Shown piece by piece: positions 19,901 to 29,620 of a stretch of 64,000 nucleotides of DNA (position 1 is its first letter; each line of letters opens with the position of its first letter). The stretch is from Wolbachia endosymbiont of Oedothorax gibbosus. Lineage in GTDB: Bacteria; Pseudomonadota; Alphaproteobacteria; Rickettsiales; Anaplasmataceae. The notes below the pieces were generated by a model. It did not search any database. It was given only the letters and a program-made list of their open reading frames with translations, and was not told the DNA's origin. The stretch covers positions 186,001 through 250,000 of the forward strand of contig NZ_OW370537.1 in assembly GCF_936270145.1 (NCBI RefSeq). The letters are read 5' to 3'. The translations under genes and the position numbers were made by a program.

Positions 19901-20512
19901 CTATTTTACTGTGTCAGCTACACTGCCAAATGAACTTGAACCATTCAAACTATAAGCATCTACGTTATCCAAATTAGCAATAGAATCATGTGAGCACGTT
20001 CTTCTTGATGGAGTTTCTTTTATAGTAATATTTATAGGAGAAACTTTCTTTTCTCGTGTTGAAGTAATTTTTTTTCCTTCTTGTTCATGCTGCTCACTTT
20101 CATACTGAGAAACTGGCTCTTGATCTATAAATACAGCACCCCTTAAACGTGCGATATTAATACCATGCTGATTTATCATAGTGCTCTCTTCATCGTCGAC
20201 TATGCATGCTTCCATGTCATTTGGCTCATTATCAAGACTAGCAATTTTTTTCTCTTTTAATTTTTTGATTAGATCTTCTTTATTTATAGCTCGATCTTGT
20301 AACTTTTTTTTCTTGAGGAGCTCCCTACGCTTCTCATACAGTTTATATGACTCAGCAAAATCCTCATCTGTATGAAAGTTTGCACCACCAGGATTACCAT
20401 GAGGTATGTATCTCTTACTGAGCTTAGATTTAGCTTCAGCACTATGCACAGTAAAAAAGCTAGAAACCAAAAACATTAATATAAACAAAACTTTAGAAAA
20501 AACCCTAAGCAT
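19901..20512 (-). CDS. exported protein of unknown function upstream of ispG
   Basis: Not recognised. 203 residues with a signal peptide ([27 protein letters not shown], cleavage near AEA-K). The mature protein is very charged, with a Lys/Glu helix ([21 protein letters not shown]), and the C-terminal half is Ser/Thr rich and probably disordered. No membrane segment follows the signal, so it should be periplasmic or secreted. It is the first gene of a likely two-gene unit with ispG. Confidence 0.65.
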   Translation of the reverse strand: MLRVFSKVLFILMFLVSSFFTVHSAEAKSKLSKRYIPHGNPGGANFHTDEDFAESYKLYEKRRELLKKKKLQDRAINKEDLIKKLKEKKIASLDNEPNDMEACIVDDEESTMINQHGINIARLRGAVFIDQEPVSQYESEQHEQEGKKITSTREKKVSPINITIKETPSRRTCSHDSIANLDNVDAYSLNGSSSFGSVADTVK

Positions 20513-20708
20513 ATGGTGCTATAGTAAATATCGTGTTTTAAAAGATAGCAATTAACAAACTTTAAGTAAACCAGAATCTTTACTAACTTTACAATACAAA
20601 TATTTTTCTAAAAAGTGATATTTTGCTATCGAAAAACCTACATAAGCTAAGAGAAGAGTAAGGTGTTACAAGTTGCGTAACACCTCCTCAAGAAGAGTGT
20701 TATGCAGC

Positions 20709-21251
20709 TTAGTCTGGCATTTGCATATGCTTCTTTTCATTGCCATCGATAGCATCTACATTATTAAGTTTTGCGTCTGGCGTATCTTTAGACGAGTTCT
20801 TTTCTTTCTCCCTTTCACACTTAACTCCCTGATAGATACAGAATGCAACAAAAGAAGTTATCGCTATTGCAGCAACAGCACTGACTATGATACAAGTTGC
20901 CATTATTTTTTCTTGTTCTCCTACTGCCTCTGTAAGTGTTTCCACTTTTTCTTGCAGGCCATCTAAATACTCTTGTACCTTCTGAAACTTCTCAGCATCA
21001 CCTGTTTGACTTGTTTGCAATTCTCTTAACAGATCAGATATTTTTTTGAACTGTGTAACATCACCTGTTTGACTTGTTTGCAATTCTCCTAACAGATCAG
21101 ATATTTTTTTGAACTGCGTAGCATCACCTAGTTGACTTTCTTGCAATTCTCCTAACAGATCAGATATTTTTTTGAACTGCGTAGCATCACCTAGTTGACT
21201 TTCTTGCAATTCTGTTACACCTAACCAATTGCACAAAATTCCTTTTACCAT
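20709..21251 (-). CDS. tandem-repeat coiled-coil membrane protein
   Basis: Not recognised. 180 residues. Residues 14-97 are four tandem 21-residue units of the type ELQESQLGDATQFKKISDLL, the first two identical in protein and the last the most diverged. A coiled coil QEKVETLTEAVGEQEK follows, then one transmembrane helix at about 117-142 (IMATCIIVSAVAAIAITSFV) and a charged tail. A weak promoter (TTTAAA, 17 bases, TATAAT, 21276-21304) is upstream on the minus strand. Repeat-number variation between strains is likely, as is usual for such genes. Confidence 0.7.
   Translation of the reverse strand: MVKGILCNWLGVTELQESQLGDATQFKKISDLLGELQESQLGDATQFKKISDLLGELQTSQTGDVTQFKKISDLLRELQTSQTGDAEKFQKVQEYLDGLQEKVETLTEAVGEQEKIMATCIIVSAVAAIAITSFVAFCIYQGVKCEREKEKNSSKDTPDAKLNNVDAIDGNEKKHMQMPD
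20961..21212 (-). repeat. 63-base tandem repeat, four units
   Basis: Four head-to-tail 63-base units inside the preceding gene (21150-21212, 21087-21149, 21024-21086, 20961-21023). The first two are near-identical in DNA, and the third and fourth diverge progressively. The unit length is a multiple of three, so unit gain or loss keeps the frame. Confidence 0.85.
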
Positions 21252-21430
21252 TTTAACCCCCTAGTTAATTAATATATTATAATTTTACATTCTAAATGTT
21301 TAAATTATTATTAAATTAACTGTCATTATGTATTGACCTTTTAATAATTTTGTTTGACTTGCTTTTTGAAAGTGCAAAAACTTAAATTAAGGAAATACAT
21401 GAATTATTGTATTCTCGTAACCATTCACAC

Positions 21431-21736
21431 TTAATTCTGCAATTCTTTGATCTCACTCGTGGAGAGGCCAGTGAACTTAACAATAGTGTTATTATTAGCT
21501 AGCATTGCTTTTACGACTTCAATTTTTCCTTTCCGTACACCTTTCTCTTCAGTAAGATCAAGTTTGTATTCAAGAATGGCTTCTTCTTTCTGTAGATTCA
21601 TCACTCTTTCTTCATAAGCTAGGAGATCTTTTTCACTCCAGTGAAACTTGTCTAATTTATCGTATGCTAGCTTTATTATTGGTGATTCCTCTGCAATTTT
21701 CTTTAGATCTTCATCTGTCGTTTCTTCTGCATGCTT
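21431..21736 (-). pseudogene. C-terminal relic of an Rpn-family PD-(D/E)XK nuclease/transposase
   Basis: Translating the minus strand gives AEETTDEDLKKIAEESPIIK, then LDKFHWSEKDLLAYEERVMN and finally LSTSEIKELQN before a stop at 21431. This aligns with the end of the complete nuclease at 62978-63880 (EETSEEELEKIIGSDLIIKK; LNRFNWSEKEFIAYEQEI). The N-terminal nuclease domain is missing, and the remnant is joined directly to a degenerate IS5 at about 21740. Confidence 0.8.
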
Positions 21737-21740
21737 AATT

Positions 21741-22480
21741 TGAATCTTTTTAATAGACCAATTACATTTTCTACAATCACTCTTTGACTTGCAAGCTCTT
21801 GATTTTCTTTCTTTTCCACCTTATTCAACTGCTTCTTTTTCATCTTCCTGTGCAACATTTTTATGTATCTTTTGCATTCCTCTGTAGCCAGAATCAGCTA
21901 AGACTTTCATGTTCGGGAGTATGTGTATTCTTGACTCCTTAAAAAGCCGAAAATCATCCATTTGAAAAAGACGTACAAATAATTTTTTTACTCTTCTTTT
22001 CCGTAACGATTTGCGTTTTTATCGTGTGTCTTTTTTTCTTTCCAGAATTCTGCTTTTTTTTGGCCTCTCAATAGGAGTTTCGGTTGCGTCAATCACCAAA
22101 ACTTCATATTCCATATCACTTCTTAGGAGCTCTTTTCGTCCTGAAATCTGGATGTTTTACTAACGTGTCTTCCACCCACTTTACTGTCTTATATGCTCCA
22201 CTTTCATAGCTTTGAAAATAGGTCCGATATTCGCGAAGATATTCCAACACCATTAGGAGCATATTTTCCTCACTTAGCTCTTCCTCCTCTAGCTTTCTTC
22301 TTATTTGCTTTCCTTAGAATTTCCACTATCTTATCAAACGTTGCTCTTTTTAGCCCTGTTAATCTGCGAAATTTCTCATCTTCTAACTCTTTTGCTGTTT
22401 CGTATTTCATCTATCTGCTTACCATAAATTACCATTCTACATCTTTTTTTGCTTTATACTCGTTTCGAAAGAGGTCTAAT
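21741..22480 (-). mobile_element. degenerate IS5-family element
   Basis: A decayed relative of the IS5 at 22497-23390. On the minus strand it retains the start MKYETAKELEDEKFRRLTGL (near 22410) and the end QELASQRVIVENVIGLLK (near 21790), but it has several frameshifts and a gap. The left end (about 110 bases including the terminal repeat) is deleted at the junction with the nuclease relic. The right end survives as gaaagaggtct at about 22470-22480. It is older than its neighbours. Confidence 0.8.
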
Positions 22481-22512
22481 GTCAATACCTATCAATAGAC
22501 TTCTTTCAAAAT

Positions 22513-22821
22513 TCATGTAGGGAGCTCAAAATTGTGAATTGCAGCAATCAAATTAAACCTTAAACCAAAACGTTTTCGTCGGTTTCTATACCTGTACGAG
22601 ATGATTTTAAACCTTTTCAATAAGCCAATTACGTTTTCAACAATTGCCCTTTGGCTCATAAGTGCTCTGTTCTCTTTTTTTTGTTCTTTGCTTAACGGAT
22701 TCTTTTTCGTTTTTCTGTGCGGTAATACAACATTTTTGTGTATCTTCTGCATTCCCCTGTAGCCGGCATCAGCTAAGATTTTAGTTTGCGGCAATACTGC
22801 TACCTTTGATTCTCTAAACAT
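22513..22821 (-). CDS. IS5-family transposase, orfB
   Basis: Catalytic C-terminal half: DSG/DAGY block ILADAGYRGMQKIHKN (second Asp) and AIVENVIGLLKRFKIISYRY with the catalytic Glu (VENVIG). The frame is open upstream of this ATG to the A9 run, so the true product is an orfA-orfB fusion made by -1 frameshifting. The last codon overlaps the inner end of the terminal repeat. Confidence 0.82.
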   Translation of the reverse strand: MFRESKVAVLPQTKILADAGYRGMQKIHKNVVLPHRKTKKNPLSKEQKKENRALMSQRAIVENVIGLLKRFKIISYRYRNRRKRFGLRFNLIAAIHNFELPT

Positions 22822-22901
22822 CCGAAAATCGTGTTTTCTACCATTCGAGAAAGACGTGCATATGACTTTTTTACTCTTCTTCTCTGTTACTATTTGTGTT
22901 T

Positions 22902-23339
22902 TTATAGTATGCCTTTTTTTCTTTCCAGAGTAAAAGCGTTTTTGTTTTTTTTTGGCCTCTCTACTGGCGTTTCAGTTCCATCTATTACTAAAACTTCATA
23001 TTCTACATCACTCTTTAATAGCTCTTTTTTTCCTGGTAATGCAAAATCTGGATGTTTTATTAATGTGTCTTCTACCCATCTTATCACTTTAAAACTGTTA
23101 CTTTCACTCATGCCATAGCTTTGCCCAATATGAAAATATGTACGATATTCTCTTATATATTCCAGTGCCATAAGTAGCCTGTCTTCTATGCAAAGTTTAC
23201 TTTTTCTTCCACTTCTAGCTTTTTTTCTTTTATCCTCCACTTCTAGAATTTCTACCATTCGCTCAAATGTTGCTTTTTTTACCCCTGTTAAACGTCGAAA
23301 CTTTTCTCCTTCTAACTTTTCTATTTCCTTATATTTCAT
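22902..23339 (-). CDS. IS5-family transposase, orfA
   Basis: 145 residues. A helix-turn-helix N-terminus (MKYKEIEKLEGEKFRRLTGVKKATFERMVEIL), then YRTYFHIGQSYGMSESNSF and the first catalytic Asp in VLVIDGTETPVERPKK. After the A9 run (22945-22953) this frame soon ends, while a -1 shift leads into orfB, the known expression mode of this IS group. Confidence 0.85.
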   Translation of the reverse strand: MKYKEIEKLEGEKFRRLTGVKKATFERMVEILEVEDKRKKARSGRKSKLCIEDRLLMALEYIREYRTYFHIGQSYGMSESNSFKVIRWVEDTLIKHPDFALPGKKELLKSDVEYEVLVIDGTETPVERPKKNKNAFTLERKKGIL

Positions 23340-23466
23340 TCTTTCAAATACTTCATCTTACACTCCCTCTAACAATTTTGAAAGAAGTCTAATGTTTATA
23401 GAAACAGAGTTTTTGAATTTGTAATTTTTCAGAAAGCCCTATATTCTTTAGTTTTACATAGCAAAC

Positions 23467-26400
23467 ATGAAGTCAAAGCATTATCCTGATACAGTAAGTA
23501 GTCCTGATTTTTCGTCGTTAGAAAAAAAAATCATAAAATTTTGGCAGGAAAACAAAATTTTTGAGCGGTCAGTTGAGGAACGTTCGAAGGATAATTGTTT
23601 TGTCTTTTACGATGGGCCTCCGTTTGCAAATGGACTTCCCCATTATGGACATTTACTCACTGGTTTCATCAAAGACGCATTTGCAAGATATCAAACTATG
23701 CTTCAAAAAAGGGTTGAACGTAGATTTGGCTGGGATTGCCATGGATTGCCGGCTGAGATGGGTGCAGAAAAAGAACTTGGAATATCTGGTAGAACTGAAA
23801 TAGAAAAATTTGGTATTGAAAAATTCAATAACCATTGCCGTACTTCTGTGATGAAATTTTCATCAGAGTGGGAGAAGTATGTAAATAGGCAAGCAAGGTG
23901 GGTAGACTTTCACAATGACTATAAGACTATGGATAAATCATTCATGGAGTCGGTCATGTGGGCATTTAAGCGGCTTTATGATAAGGGTCTAGTGTATGAA
24001 TCAGTACGCGTTGTTCCCTATAGCTGGGCGTGCGAAACTCCATTGTCTAATTTTGAAACAAGGCTGGATAATGCGTATAGAGAAAAGACTAGCAAAGCTG
24101 TAACTGTTGCATTTGAGCTTTTAGAAAACCCACAGCAGTTTAAAAGTGTTAAACAAAAATGTAAGTTACTTGCTTGGACTACAACTCCTTGGACGTTGCC
24201 GAGCAATCTTGCATTGGCAGTAGGGGAAGGTATTGAGTATTGTGCAGTGTTAGTAAATGGTGAAGTCTGCATCTTTGCTGAAAGTTATTTAGAGAAATTT
24301 GTTAGCCACTGTGAACAAAGCAATATTCCATATGAAAACTGCAATATAAAACTTAAAGCGAATGATCTTGCAGGTCTTTCTTATAAACCGCTGTTTGATT
24401 ACTTTAAGGATACAAAAAATGCGTTCCGCGTTTTTGTTGCTGATTACGTTACAGGAGAAGATGGTACTGGCGTTGTGCATACTGCTCCTGGATTTGGTGA
24501 AGAGGATTTTAATCTCTGCCAAAGCCACGATATTCCGGCTGTTTGTCCAATTGATAATAGTGGAAAATTTACTGCTGAAGTTTCAGATTTGGCAGGGATT
24601 CATGTTTTTGATACCAATGATACAGTAATAAAAAAATTGAAAGAACAAGGAAACTGGTTCAAAACTGAACAATATATTCACAATTATCCGCACTGCTGGA
24701 GAACTGACACTCCTTTGATCTACCGCACTATGCCTTCTTGGTATGTTGCCGTTACAAAATTCAAAAGCAGAATGGTAGAGCTAAATAAGAGAGTTAATTG
24801 GATACCAAACCACATTAGAGATGGTCAATTTGGAAAATGGCTTGAAGGGGCACACGACTGGTCAATTTCACGCAATCGATTCTGGGGTACTCCGATTCCT
24901 GTGTGGCAATCAGATGATACAAGATATCCAAGGGTGGATGTATATGGTTCGATAGAAGAACTAGAGCGAGATTTTAATGTTAAAGTAGATGATTTGCACA
25001 GACCATTTATCGATACTTTAACAAGACCAAATCCTGATGATCCAACAGGAAAATCAGTTATGCGTCGTGTGCCTGATGTGTTTGACTGTTGGTTTGAATC
25101 TGGTTCAATGCCATTTGCGCAAGTCCACTATCCGTTTGAAAATAAGGAGTGGTTTGAGTCTGCAGATTTTATCACTGAATACATAGCGCAAACCAGGGGG
25201 TGGTTTTATACGCTCTTTGTACTTTCCACTGCTTTGTTTGATAGGGAACCATTTAAGAACTGCATATGTCACGGTGTTGTTCTGGACATAAAGGGACAAA
25301 AATTATCCAAACGCTTGAATAATTATGCAGATCCAATGGAGGTTTTTGATAGATATGGTTCTGATGCACTGCGTTTTCTTATGCTTTCTGGATCTATTGT
25401 TTGTGGTGGTAATTTGCTACTCGATAAAGAAGGAAACTCAATACGAGATGTTCTGAAAAACGTAATAAAACCTATTTGGAACAGTTATCACTTTTTTACT
25501 ATGTATGCAAATGCAGATGGAATTAAAGCTGAAGTTTGTAAGGATTATCAAAGTACTATTGATCGCTACATGATTTCCAAATGTTTTGAAGCTATAGAAG
25601 GTATCCAAGCTTCTATGAACAGCTATAACTCCCAAGAGGCTTGCAAAATTTTAATGAACTTTTTTGAAGTGCTAAATAATTGGTATATTCGTCGCAGTCG
25701 CGAGCGTTTTTGGAAAAGTGATTTGGATCAGGATAAAACTGATGCTTATAATGTTCTATATACGGTTTTTTATTACATACTAAGAGCTGCAGCTCCTTTG
25801 TTGCCACTTATAACAGAGAATATATGGCAAGGGCTTAAGTATGAAGAAACATCTGTTCATTTGGCTGATTTTCCACAATTAGAGAGATATGATAGTCAGC
25901 TCATTGCCAAGATGGATTTGGTGAGAGAGATATGCAACTCTGCACTTTCGATCAGAAATACTTTTAATATACGTATCAGGCAGCCACTTAGTAGTATGAC
26001 CATTTATCATAAGTCTTCCTGCGGTTTTCTTGAAGGTGAGCCGTTTTCTGTCATCCAAGTAGCTGACACTGGGATCCAGTGTGCTGAAAACTCAAATGAA
26101 TACCAAGAGATGATAAAAGATGAGGTGAATGTAAAAGAACTAGAAATAGTAGGTGAGTTGAAAGAGGTTGCATCACTAGAGTTAAAGCTAAACTTTCCTA
26201 TGCTTGGGAAAAGAATTCCAGACAAAATTAAGAAGCTCGTTCAATATGTCAAAGAGGGGAAATGGTGGCAAGTTGAAAAAACTCACTCCGACGTCATCCA
26301 AACTGGGATCCAGATGCAGATTCCAGCGTCACGCGCTGGAATGACAGAAGGTTCCGCAAAAGGTTCAATATTTTTAGGAGATGAAACAGAGAATTATATT

Positions 26401-26772
26401 ATAGAAAAAGGTGAGTATGAACTATTATTAAAAGCAAACAGTGAATTCTCCTCTGTATTTGATAACAACAAAGGGGTTGTTATCCTAAACACTACTTTAA
26501 ATGATGAATTGATTCTAGAAGGGCTTGCAAGAGATGCCGTGAGGCTCATTCAAGAAACCAGAAAACAAGCTGATTTTCATGTATCAGATAGAATCAGAGT
26601 AATGATCAAAACAGAAGATGAGAAAATTAAGGAAGCAATAAATACGTGGAGTGAATATATAAAAGAGCAGACCCTTACCTTATCTTTGGACATTAATACA
26701 GAAATTGGAACTAACTTTTATTCTAAGGAATATCAGGATTTAAGTGTTGGTATTAAGTTAGATTGTCAGTAG
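23467..26772 (+). CDS. ileS: isoleucyl-tRNA synthetase
   Basis: Class I synthetase of 1101 residues, of the long eukaryote-like type common in Rickettsiales. ATP site FYDGPPFANGLPHYGHLLTG (HYGH as HIGH) and KGQKLSKRLNNY (KMSKS-like) are present, and the editing domain has LAWTTTPWTLPSNLALAVG. It loads isoleucine on tRNA-Ile and hydrolyses Val-tRNA. Two palindromic repeat pieces lie in frame in the C-terminal anticodon-binding part: VIQVADTGIQCAE (about residue 862) and VIQTGIQMQIPASRAGMTEG (about residue 943). They probably form surface loops; the frame is intact. Confidence 0.97.
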   Translation: MKSKHYPDTVSSPDFSSLEKKIIKFWQENKIFERSVEERSKDNCFVFYDGPPFANGLPHYGHLLTGFIKDAFARYQTMLQKRVERRFGWDCHGLPAEMGAEKELGISGRTEIEKFGIEKFNNHCRTSVMKFSSEWEKYVNRQARWVDFHNDYKTMDKSFMESVMWAFKRLYDKGLVYESVRVVPYSWACETPLSNFETRLDNAYREKTSKAVTVAFELLENPQQFKSVKQKCKLLAWTTTPWTLPSNLALAVGEGIEYCAVLVNGEVCIFAESYLEKFVSHCEQSNIPYENCNIKLKANDLAGLSYKPLFDYFKDTKNAFRVFVADYVTGEDGTGVVHTAPGFGEEDFNLCQSHDIPAVCPIDNSGKFTAEVSDLAGIHVFDTNDTVIKKLKEQGNWFKTEQYIHNYPHCWRTDTPLIYRTMPSWYVAVTKFKSRMVELNKRVNWIPNHIRDGQFGKWLEGAHDWSISRNRFWGTPIPVWQSDDTRYPRVDVYGSIEELERDFNVKVDDLHRPFIDTLTRPNPDDPTGKSVMRRVPDVFDCWFESGSMPFAQVHYPFENKEWFESADFITEYIAQTRGWFYTLFVLSTALFDREPFKNCICHGVVLDIKGQKLSKRLNNYADPMEVFDRYGSDALRFLMLSGSIVCGGNLLLDKEGNSIRDVLKNVIKPIWNSYHFFTMYANADGIKAEVCKDYQSTIDRYMISKCFEAIEGIQASMNSYNSQEACKILMNFFEVLNNWYIRRSRERFWKSDLDQDKTDAYNVLYTVFYYILRAAAPLLPLITENIWQGLKYEETSVHLADFPQLERYDSQLIAKMDLVREICNSALSIRNTFNIRIRQPLSSMTIYHKSSCGFLEGEPFSVIQVADTGIQCAENSNEYQEMIKDEVNVKELEIVGELKEVASLELKLNFPMLGKRIPDKIKKLVQYVKEGKWWQVEKTHSDVIQTGIQMQIPASRAGMTEGSAKGSIFLGDETENYIIEKGEYELLLKANSEFSSVFDNNKGVVILNTTLNDELILEGLARDAVRLIQETRKQADFHVSDRIRVMIKTEDEKIKEAINTWSEYIKEQTLTLSLDINTEIGTNFYSKEYQDLSVGIKLDCQ
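26048..26090 (+). repeat. palindromic repeat piece inside ileS (1)
   Basis: ctgtcatccaagtagctgac followed by actgggatccagtgtgctg has the same blocks (gtcatcc, agctgac, actgggatccag) as the intergenic elements at 45533 and 61368 and the insertion in the gltD-like gene. It is read in frame as VIQVADTGIQC. Confidence 0.75.
26290..26351 (+). repeat. palindromic repeat piece inside ileS (2)
   Basis: Starts cgtcatccaaactgggatcc and ends with a hairpin, stem ttccagcg (26321-26328), loop tcacg, stem cgctggaa (26334-26341), then atgacag. It is the same repeat family, read in frame as DVIQTGIQMQIPASRAGMTE. Confidence 0.8.
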
Positions 26773-26801
26773 TTGAAAATCGTCAGTGTTTGTGCTATAC
26801 T
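26773..26801 (+). promoter_or_regulatory. candidate sigma-70 promoter of the 930-residue orphan
   Basis: -35 TTGAAA (26773-26778), an exact 17-base spacer, -10 TATACT (26796-26801), directly after the ileS stop and 27 bases before the start codon. Both boxes are one base from consensus. Confidence 0.55.
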
Positions 26802-26827
26802 TAAACTACTTTAGGTAAGGTTATGGT

Positions 26828-29620
26828 ATGAATGCTGTTGTAGGTTGTGAGGAAGTTGTTAATTTGAGTAACAACAGTGATGATTTAGGTAAAGTAGAAT
26901 CTATTTCCAATGTTACTTTGGAAGAGGAAGAAGAGTTTTTTGATGCTATGGAAGAACAAGAGTCGATTTCCAATGTAGAAGAAGGAAATAATTTAGATCC
27001 TGTTACTTCAGAAGAGGAAGAGTTTTTTGATGCGTTAGAAGAACAAGAGCCGTTAGCTAATTTTAACGTTCCACTCAGTATATTTCATTATAAAGATTAT
27101 AATTCTGACTTTTTTACCTCTTGGTATAATATATCAAGCGAAATATTTAAGGAAATAAACAGAGCTTGCCCGGAGAAGAAAGTATTAAATTTAGCACTAT
27201 CGGTTTTAATTTTTCCTTATATAGTTTTTACTGCGTTAGGATTAGCCGTATATAATAAATTAAAAACAAATGATAAGACACAAATTAGTTCAGAGGAGAA
27301 TAAAACAAAAAAAAGCGAAGTAAGTGAAAGTACAGCAAAAAGATTGGCATACGGTGTTCTTGCTGCAGTAGCAATTCTTGTTAGTATGCCTATACTTCTA
27401 CTCTTGCTTATTCCTGCAACACCTGCCTTAGCTACTTTTTATCTTTTAAACAGGAAGTTATCTCATTCTTTGGTTGCTGCTGTTAAAATAAGTAATGGAT
27501 TATATCAGAATGAGCACCAAAATATTGAGGTATCTTTTCATGAAATAGATGCTGGTAAATCAGACATTAAGTGGGACATGGAGATTAAGTTTCCACCGCA
27601 ATTTGAACAGTTGTTTAGAGATTTATATGAAGATGAAAATGGTAAGTGGTTTGATGTTACACGTGATTCAGAACATAATACCATACTGAAATTATCAGCT
27701 AATATCAATTTAAAAAACGGCCTTACGCCTTTACGTAATGAGATCAAGAATGTGCTTGCAACTTCTATTCAGGAGTTTGCAAAAACTATGGAAGAGCTGA
27801 TGAAGCTAGAAAAGAAAGATATTACATATGATAAGCTGAAAGAATTATTAAATGAATTCAGGCTGAAGATAGTGGATAGTGTAGATCCTAAATTGACAAC
27901 TCACTTAATAGAAAATGCTTATCAAGTTGCCTTTATACAAGCAATTAAATTTGCACAAGAAAGAAAAGGAGATTTTTCAGAAGATGTGCTAAGAGATATA
28001 TTAGTGAAACAAGAGTTGGAGAGCCAAGGTAAGGAATTGCCAAGTGAAAAAGAAATGATAATAAAAGATCTAAAAAAAGCAGGGGCAAAAGTACCAGATG
28101 ATTTGGACGATAGAGGGCTTCCTGTGTTTAAAGCAGTATGGGAACAGCTTATAAAAGAAAAAAAAATAGCTAAAAGGACGATAATTGATATGTATCCTAA
28201 AGAAACAGCAGAAGCTTTATGTAAAGCTAAAGAGACGATAAAAGAGTTAAAAGGAATGGGAGAAAAAAGGTATAGCAAGATACATGAAGAATTAAAAGAA
28301 GTATACGAAAATAGAAAGGATAGTAACCTGAAAGATGATGCCTTAAAAAGAAGGTTAGAAGACCTTTTTAAATTTGAATATAATGATCAAGAGGTTGAGC
28401 GCAGGCTAATAAAATCAGTAATGAAAAAAGCTCAAGGCGAGTTGAGTCGATTAGGTATACTGGAAAAGCAAGGCCTGGAGCGATTTAAACAACGTATGCA
28501 TGCCATATGGAACCTTCTGTTTGATAAAGACAAAGAGCAGAGTCTAATGACACGACTTAAGGATTTAGAAAAAAATGAGAAAACTTCAGCTAAAATAAAT
28601 GATTTTGTAGAAAAGATGTATTTAGAAGTAACAAAGTGTAAAATGCAAAATTTATTTAAAGGTCAAGCAAAGGGTATAGAGAATTCGTGTAAGCTATTAG
28701 AGGAAAAGGCGCCGGCTTTAGTAGAAAGGATTAATGCGCATCGAGTGGAAATTGCAAGATGCTTAGAGCAACCTGTATCGTTAAGAAAAGTAATAGAAGG
28801 AAATGAGGATTTAAATAAGTACTTAGAAGATGAGCGAAATAGCAAGGGAGAAGAGCATCCAAATACAAAGTTAATAGAGCAGCACTTAAAAAATAATCAA
28901 GAAATTCTGAAAGCATTAGAACAATTAGAGTTAAAAAAAGAAGGATTGTTGATAAATGAAGAAACAAAAAATAATTACAGAGAAGAACTAGAATCTCGTG
29001 AAAAAATAAAATTTGCAGTAATAGAGGATAAGTTGTTGGAGGAGATCAAGAAAGGAAATTTTGATGAAGCAGAGATCAAGAAATTATTCGAGAAAGCAGA
29101 ATTTGAGTACTGTTTAGCAGAAAGATGCATCAAATATCCTGTAATTAAAACAAAAGATAATATCAAACATTTTAGTCAAAATTTATTGTCTCCTTTAATA
29201 GACAGACTGGTGGAAAATATAGTAAACAATGTACCAAAAAGCGATAAGAGTTCATGGTTGCAATCTAAGAAATCTTTGGGGATAGTGTGCGGGTATGTTA
29301 GGATGGGCTGGTCAGCCACGAAAAAGAATGAGAGCATAGAAGGAAAAGCATTGGATGCGGCACGTGATACTCATAAGGAAATAGAGACATTTCTTCAACA
29401 TTTCGAATCAAGTTATGAAGAAGTAGGAGCCTTGATAGGTGATGTATTTTCTGATGATGGGAAAACATTTAAAAATGATGTATGGCCTAAAGTAGAAGAG
29501 CATTTGCATGGAATATGGGATAGATTTTTTAAGGATGTTGAATTCAAGGTAGGAAGTAGATTAGATGAGATAAGCTTGGCACAGCCAAAGCAGGAAACTA
29601 TGATTGTGGCTCAATTATAA
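26828..29620 (+). CDS. large orphan membrane coiled-coil protein
   Basis: Not recognised. 930 residues. The N-terminus holds an acidic motif present twice, [14 protein letters not shown] (about 32-45) and [14 protein letters not shown] (about 61-74). Two hydrophobic regions follow at about 119-143 and 172-206, separated by a charged loop, which would form a hairpin in the membrane. The remaining 700 residues are charged and mostly helical with coiled-coil stretches ([14 protein letters not shown]..., [23 protein letters not shown]). It has its own promoter and ends 9 bases inside the convergent pheT. It could be a secreted host-interacting protein, but nothing shows this directly. Confidence 0.75.
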   Translation: MNAVVGCEEVVNLSNNSDDLGKVESISNVTLEEEEEFFDAMEEQESISNVEEGNNLDPVTSEEEEFFDALEEQEPLANFNVPLSIFHYKDYNSDFFTSWYNISSEIFKEINRACPEKKVLNLALSVLIFPYIVFTALGLAVYNKLKTNDKTQISSEENKTKKSEVSESTAKRLAYGVLAAVAILVSMPILLLLLIPATPALATFYLLNRKLSHSLVAAVKISNGLYQNEHQNIEVSFHEIDAGKSDIKWDMEIKFPPQFEQLFRDLYEDENGKWFDVTRDSEHNTILKLSANINLKNGLTPLRNEIKNVLATSIQEFAKTMEELMKLEKKDITYDKLKELLNEFRLKIVDSVDPKLTTHLIENAYQVAFIQAIKFAQERKGDFSEDVLRDILVKQELESQGKELPSEKEMIIKDLKKAGAKVPDDLDDRGLPVFKAVWEQLIKEKKIAKRTIIDMYPKETAEALCKAKETIKELKGMGEKRYSKIHEELKEVYENRKDSNLKDDALKRRLEDLFKFEYNDQEVERRLIKSVMKKAQGELSRLGILEKQGLERFKQRMHAIWNLLFDKDKEQSLMTRLKDLEKNEKTSAKINDFVEKMYLEVTKCKMQNLFKGQAKGIENSCKLLEEKAPALVERINAHRVEIARCLEQPVSLRKVIEGNEDLNKYLEDERNSKGEEHPNTKLIEQHLKNNQEILKALEQLELKKEGLLINEETKNNYREELESREKIKFAVIEDKLLEEIKKGNFDEAEIKKLFEKAEFEYCLAERCIKYPVIKTKDNIKHFSQNLLSPLIDRLVENIVNNVPKSDKSSWLQSKKSLGIVCGYVRMGWSATKKNESIEGKALDAARDTHKEIETFLQHFESSYEEVGALIGDVFSDDGKTFKNDVWPKVEEHLHGIWDRFFKDVEFKVGSRLDEISLAQPKQETMIVAQL

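Larger units (their letters stand above)
22497..23390 (-). mobile_element. IS5-family element, copy 2
   Basis: 894 bases between 17-base inverted repeats, agacttctttcaaaatt (22497-22513) and its complement (23374-23390), with aat directly outside both ends as a probable 3-base target duplication. It carries two overlapping transposase frames in -1 arrangement. A nearly identical copy of exactly the same length is at 59945-60838. Confidence 0.88.

Noticed and set aside
22193-22498. Plus-strand frame of 101 residues near IS5 copies
   Set aside because: It is the complement of the degenerate IS5 orfA and has no independent support.
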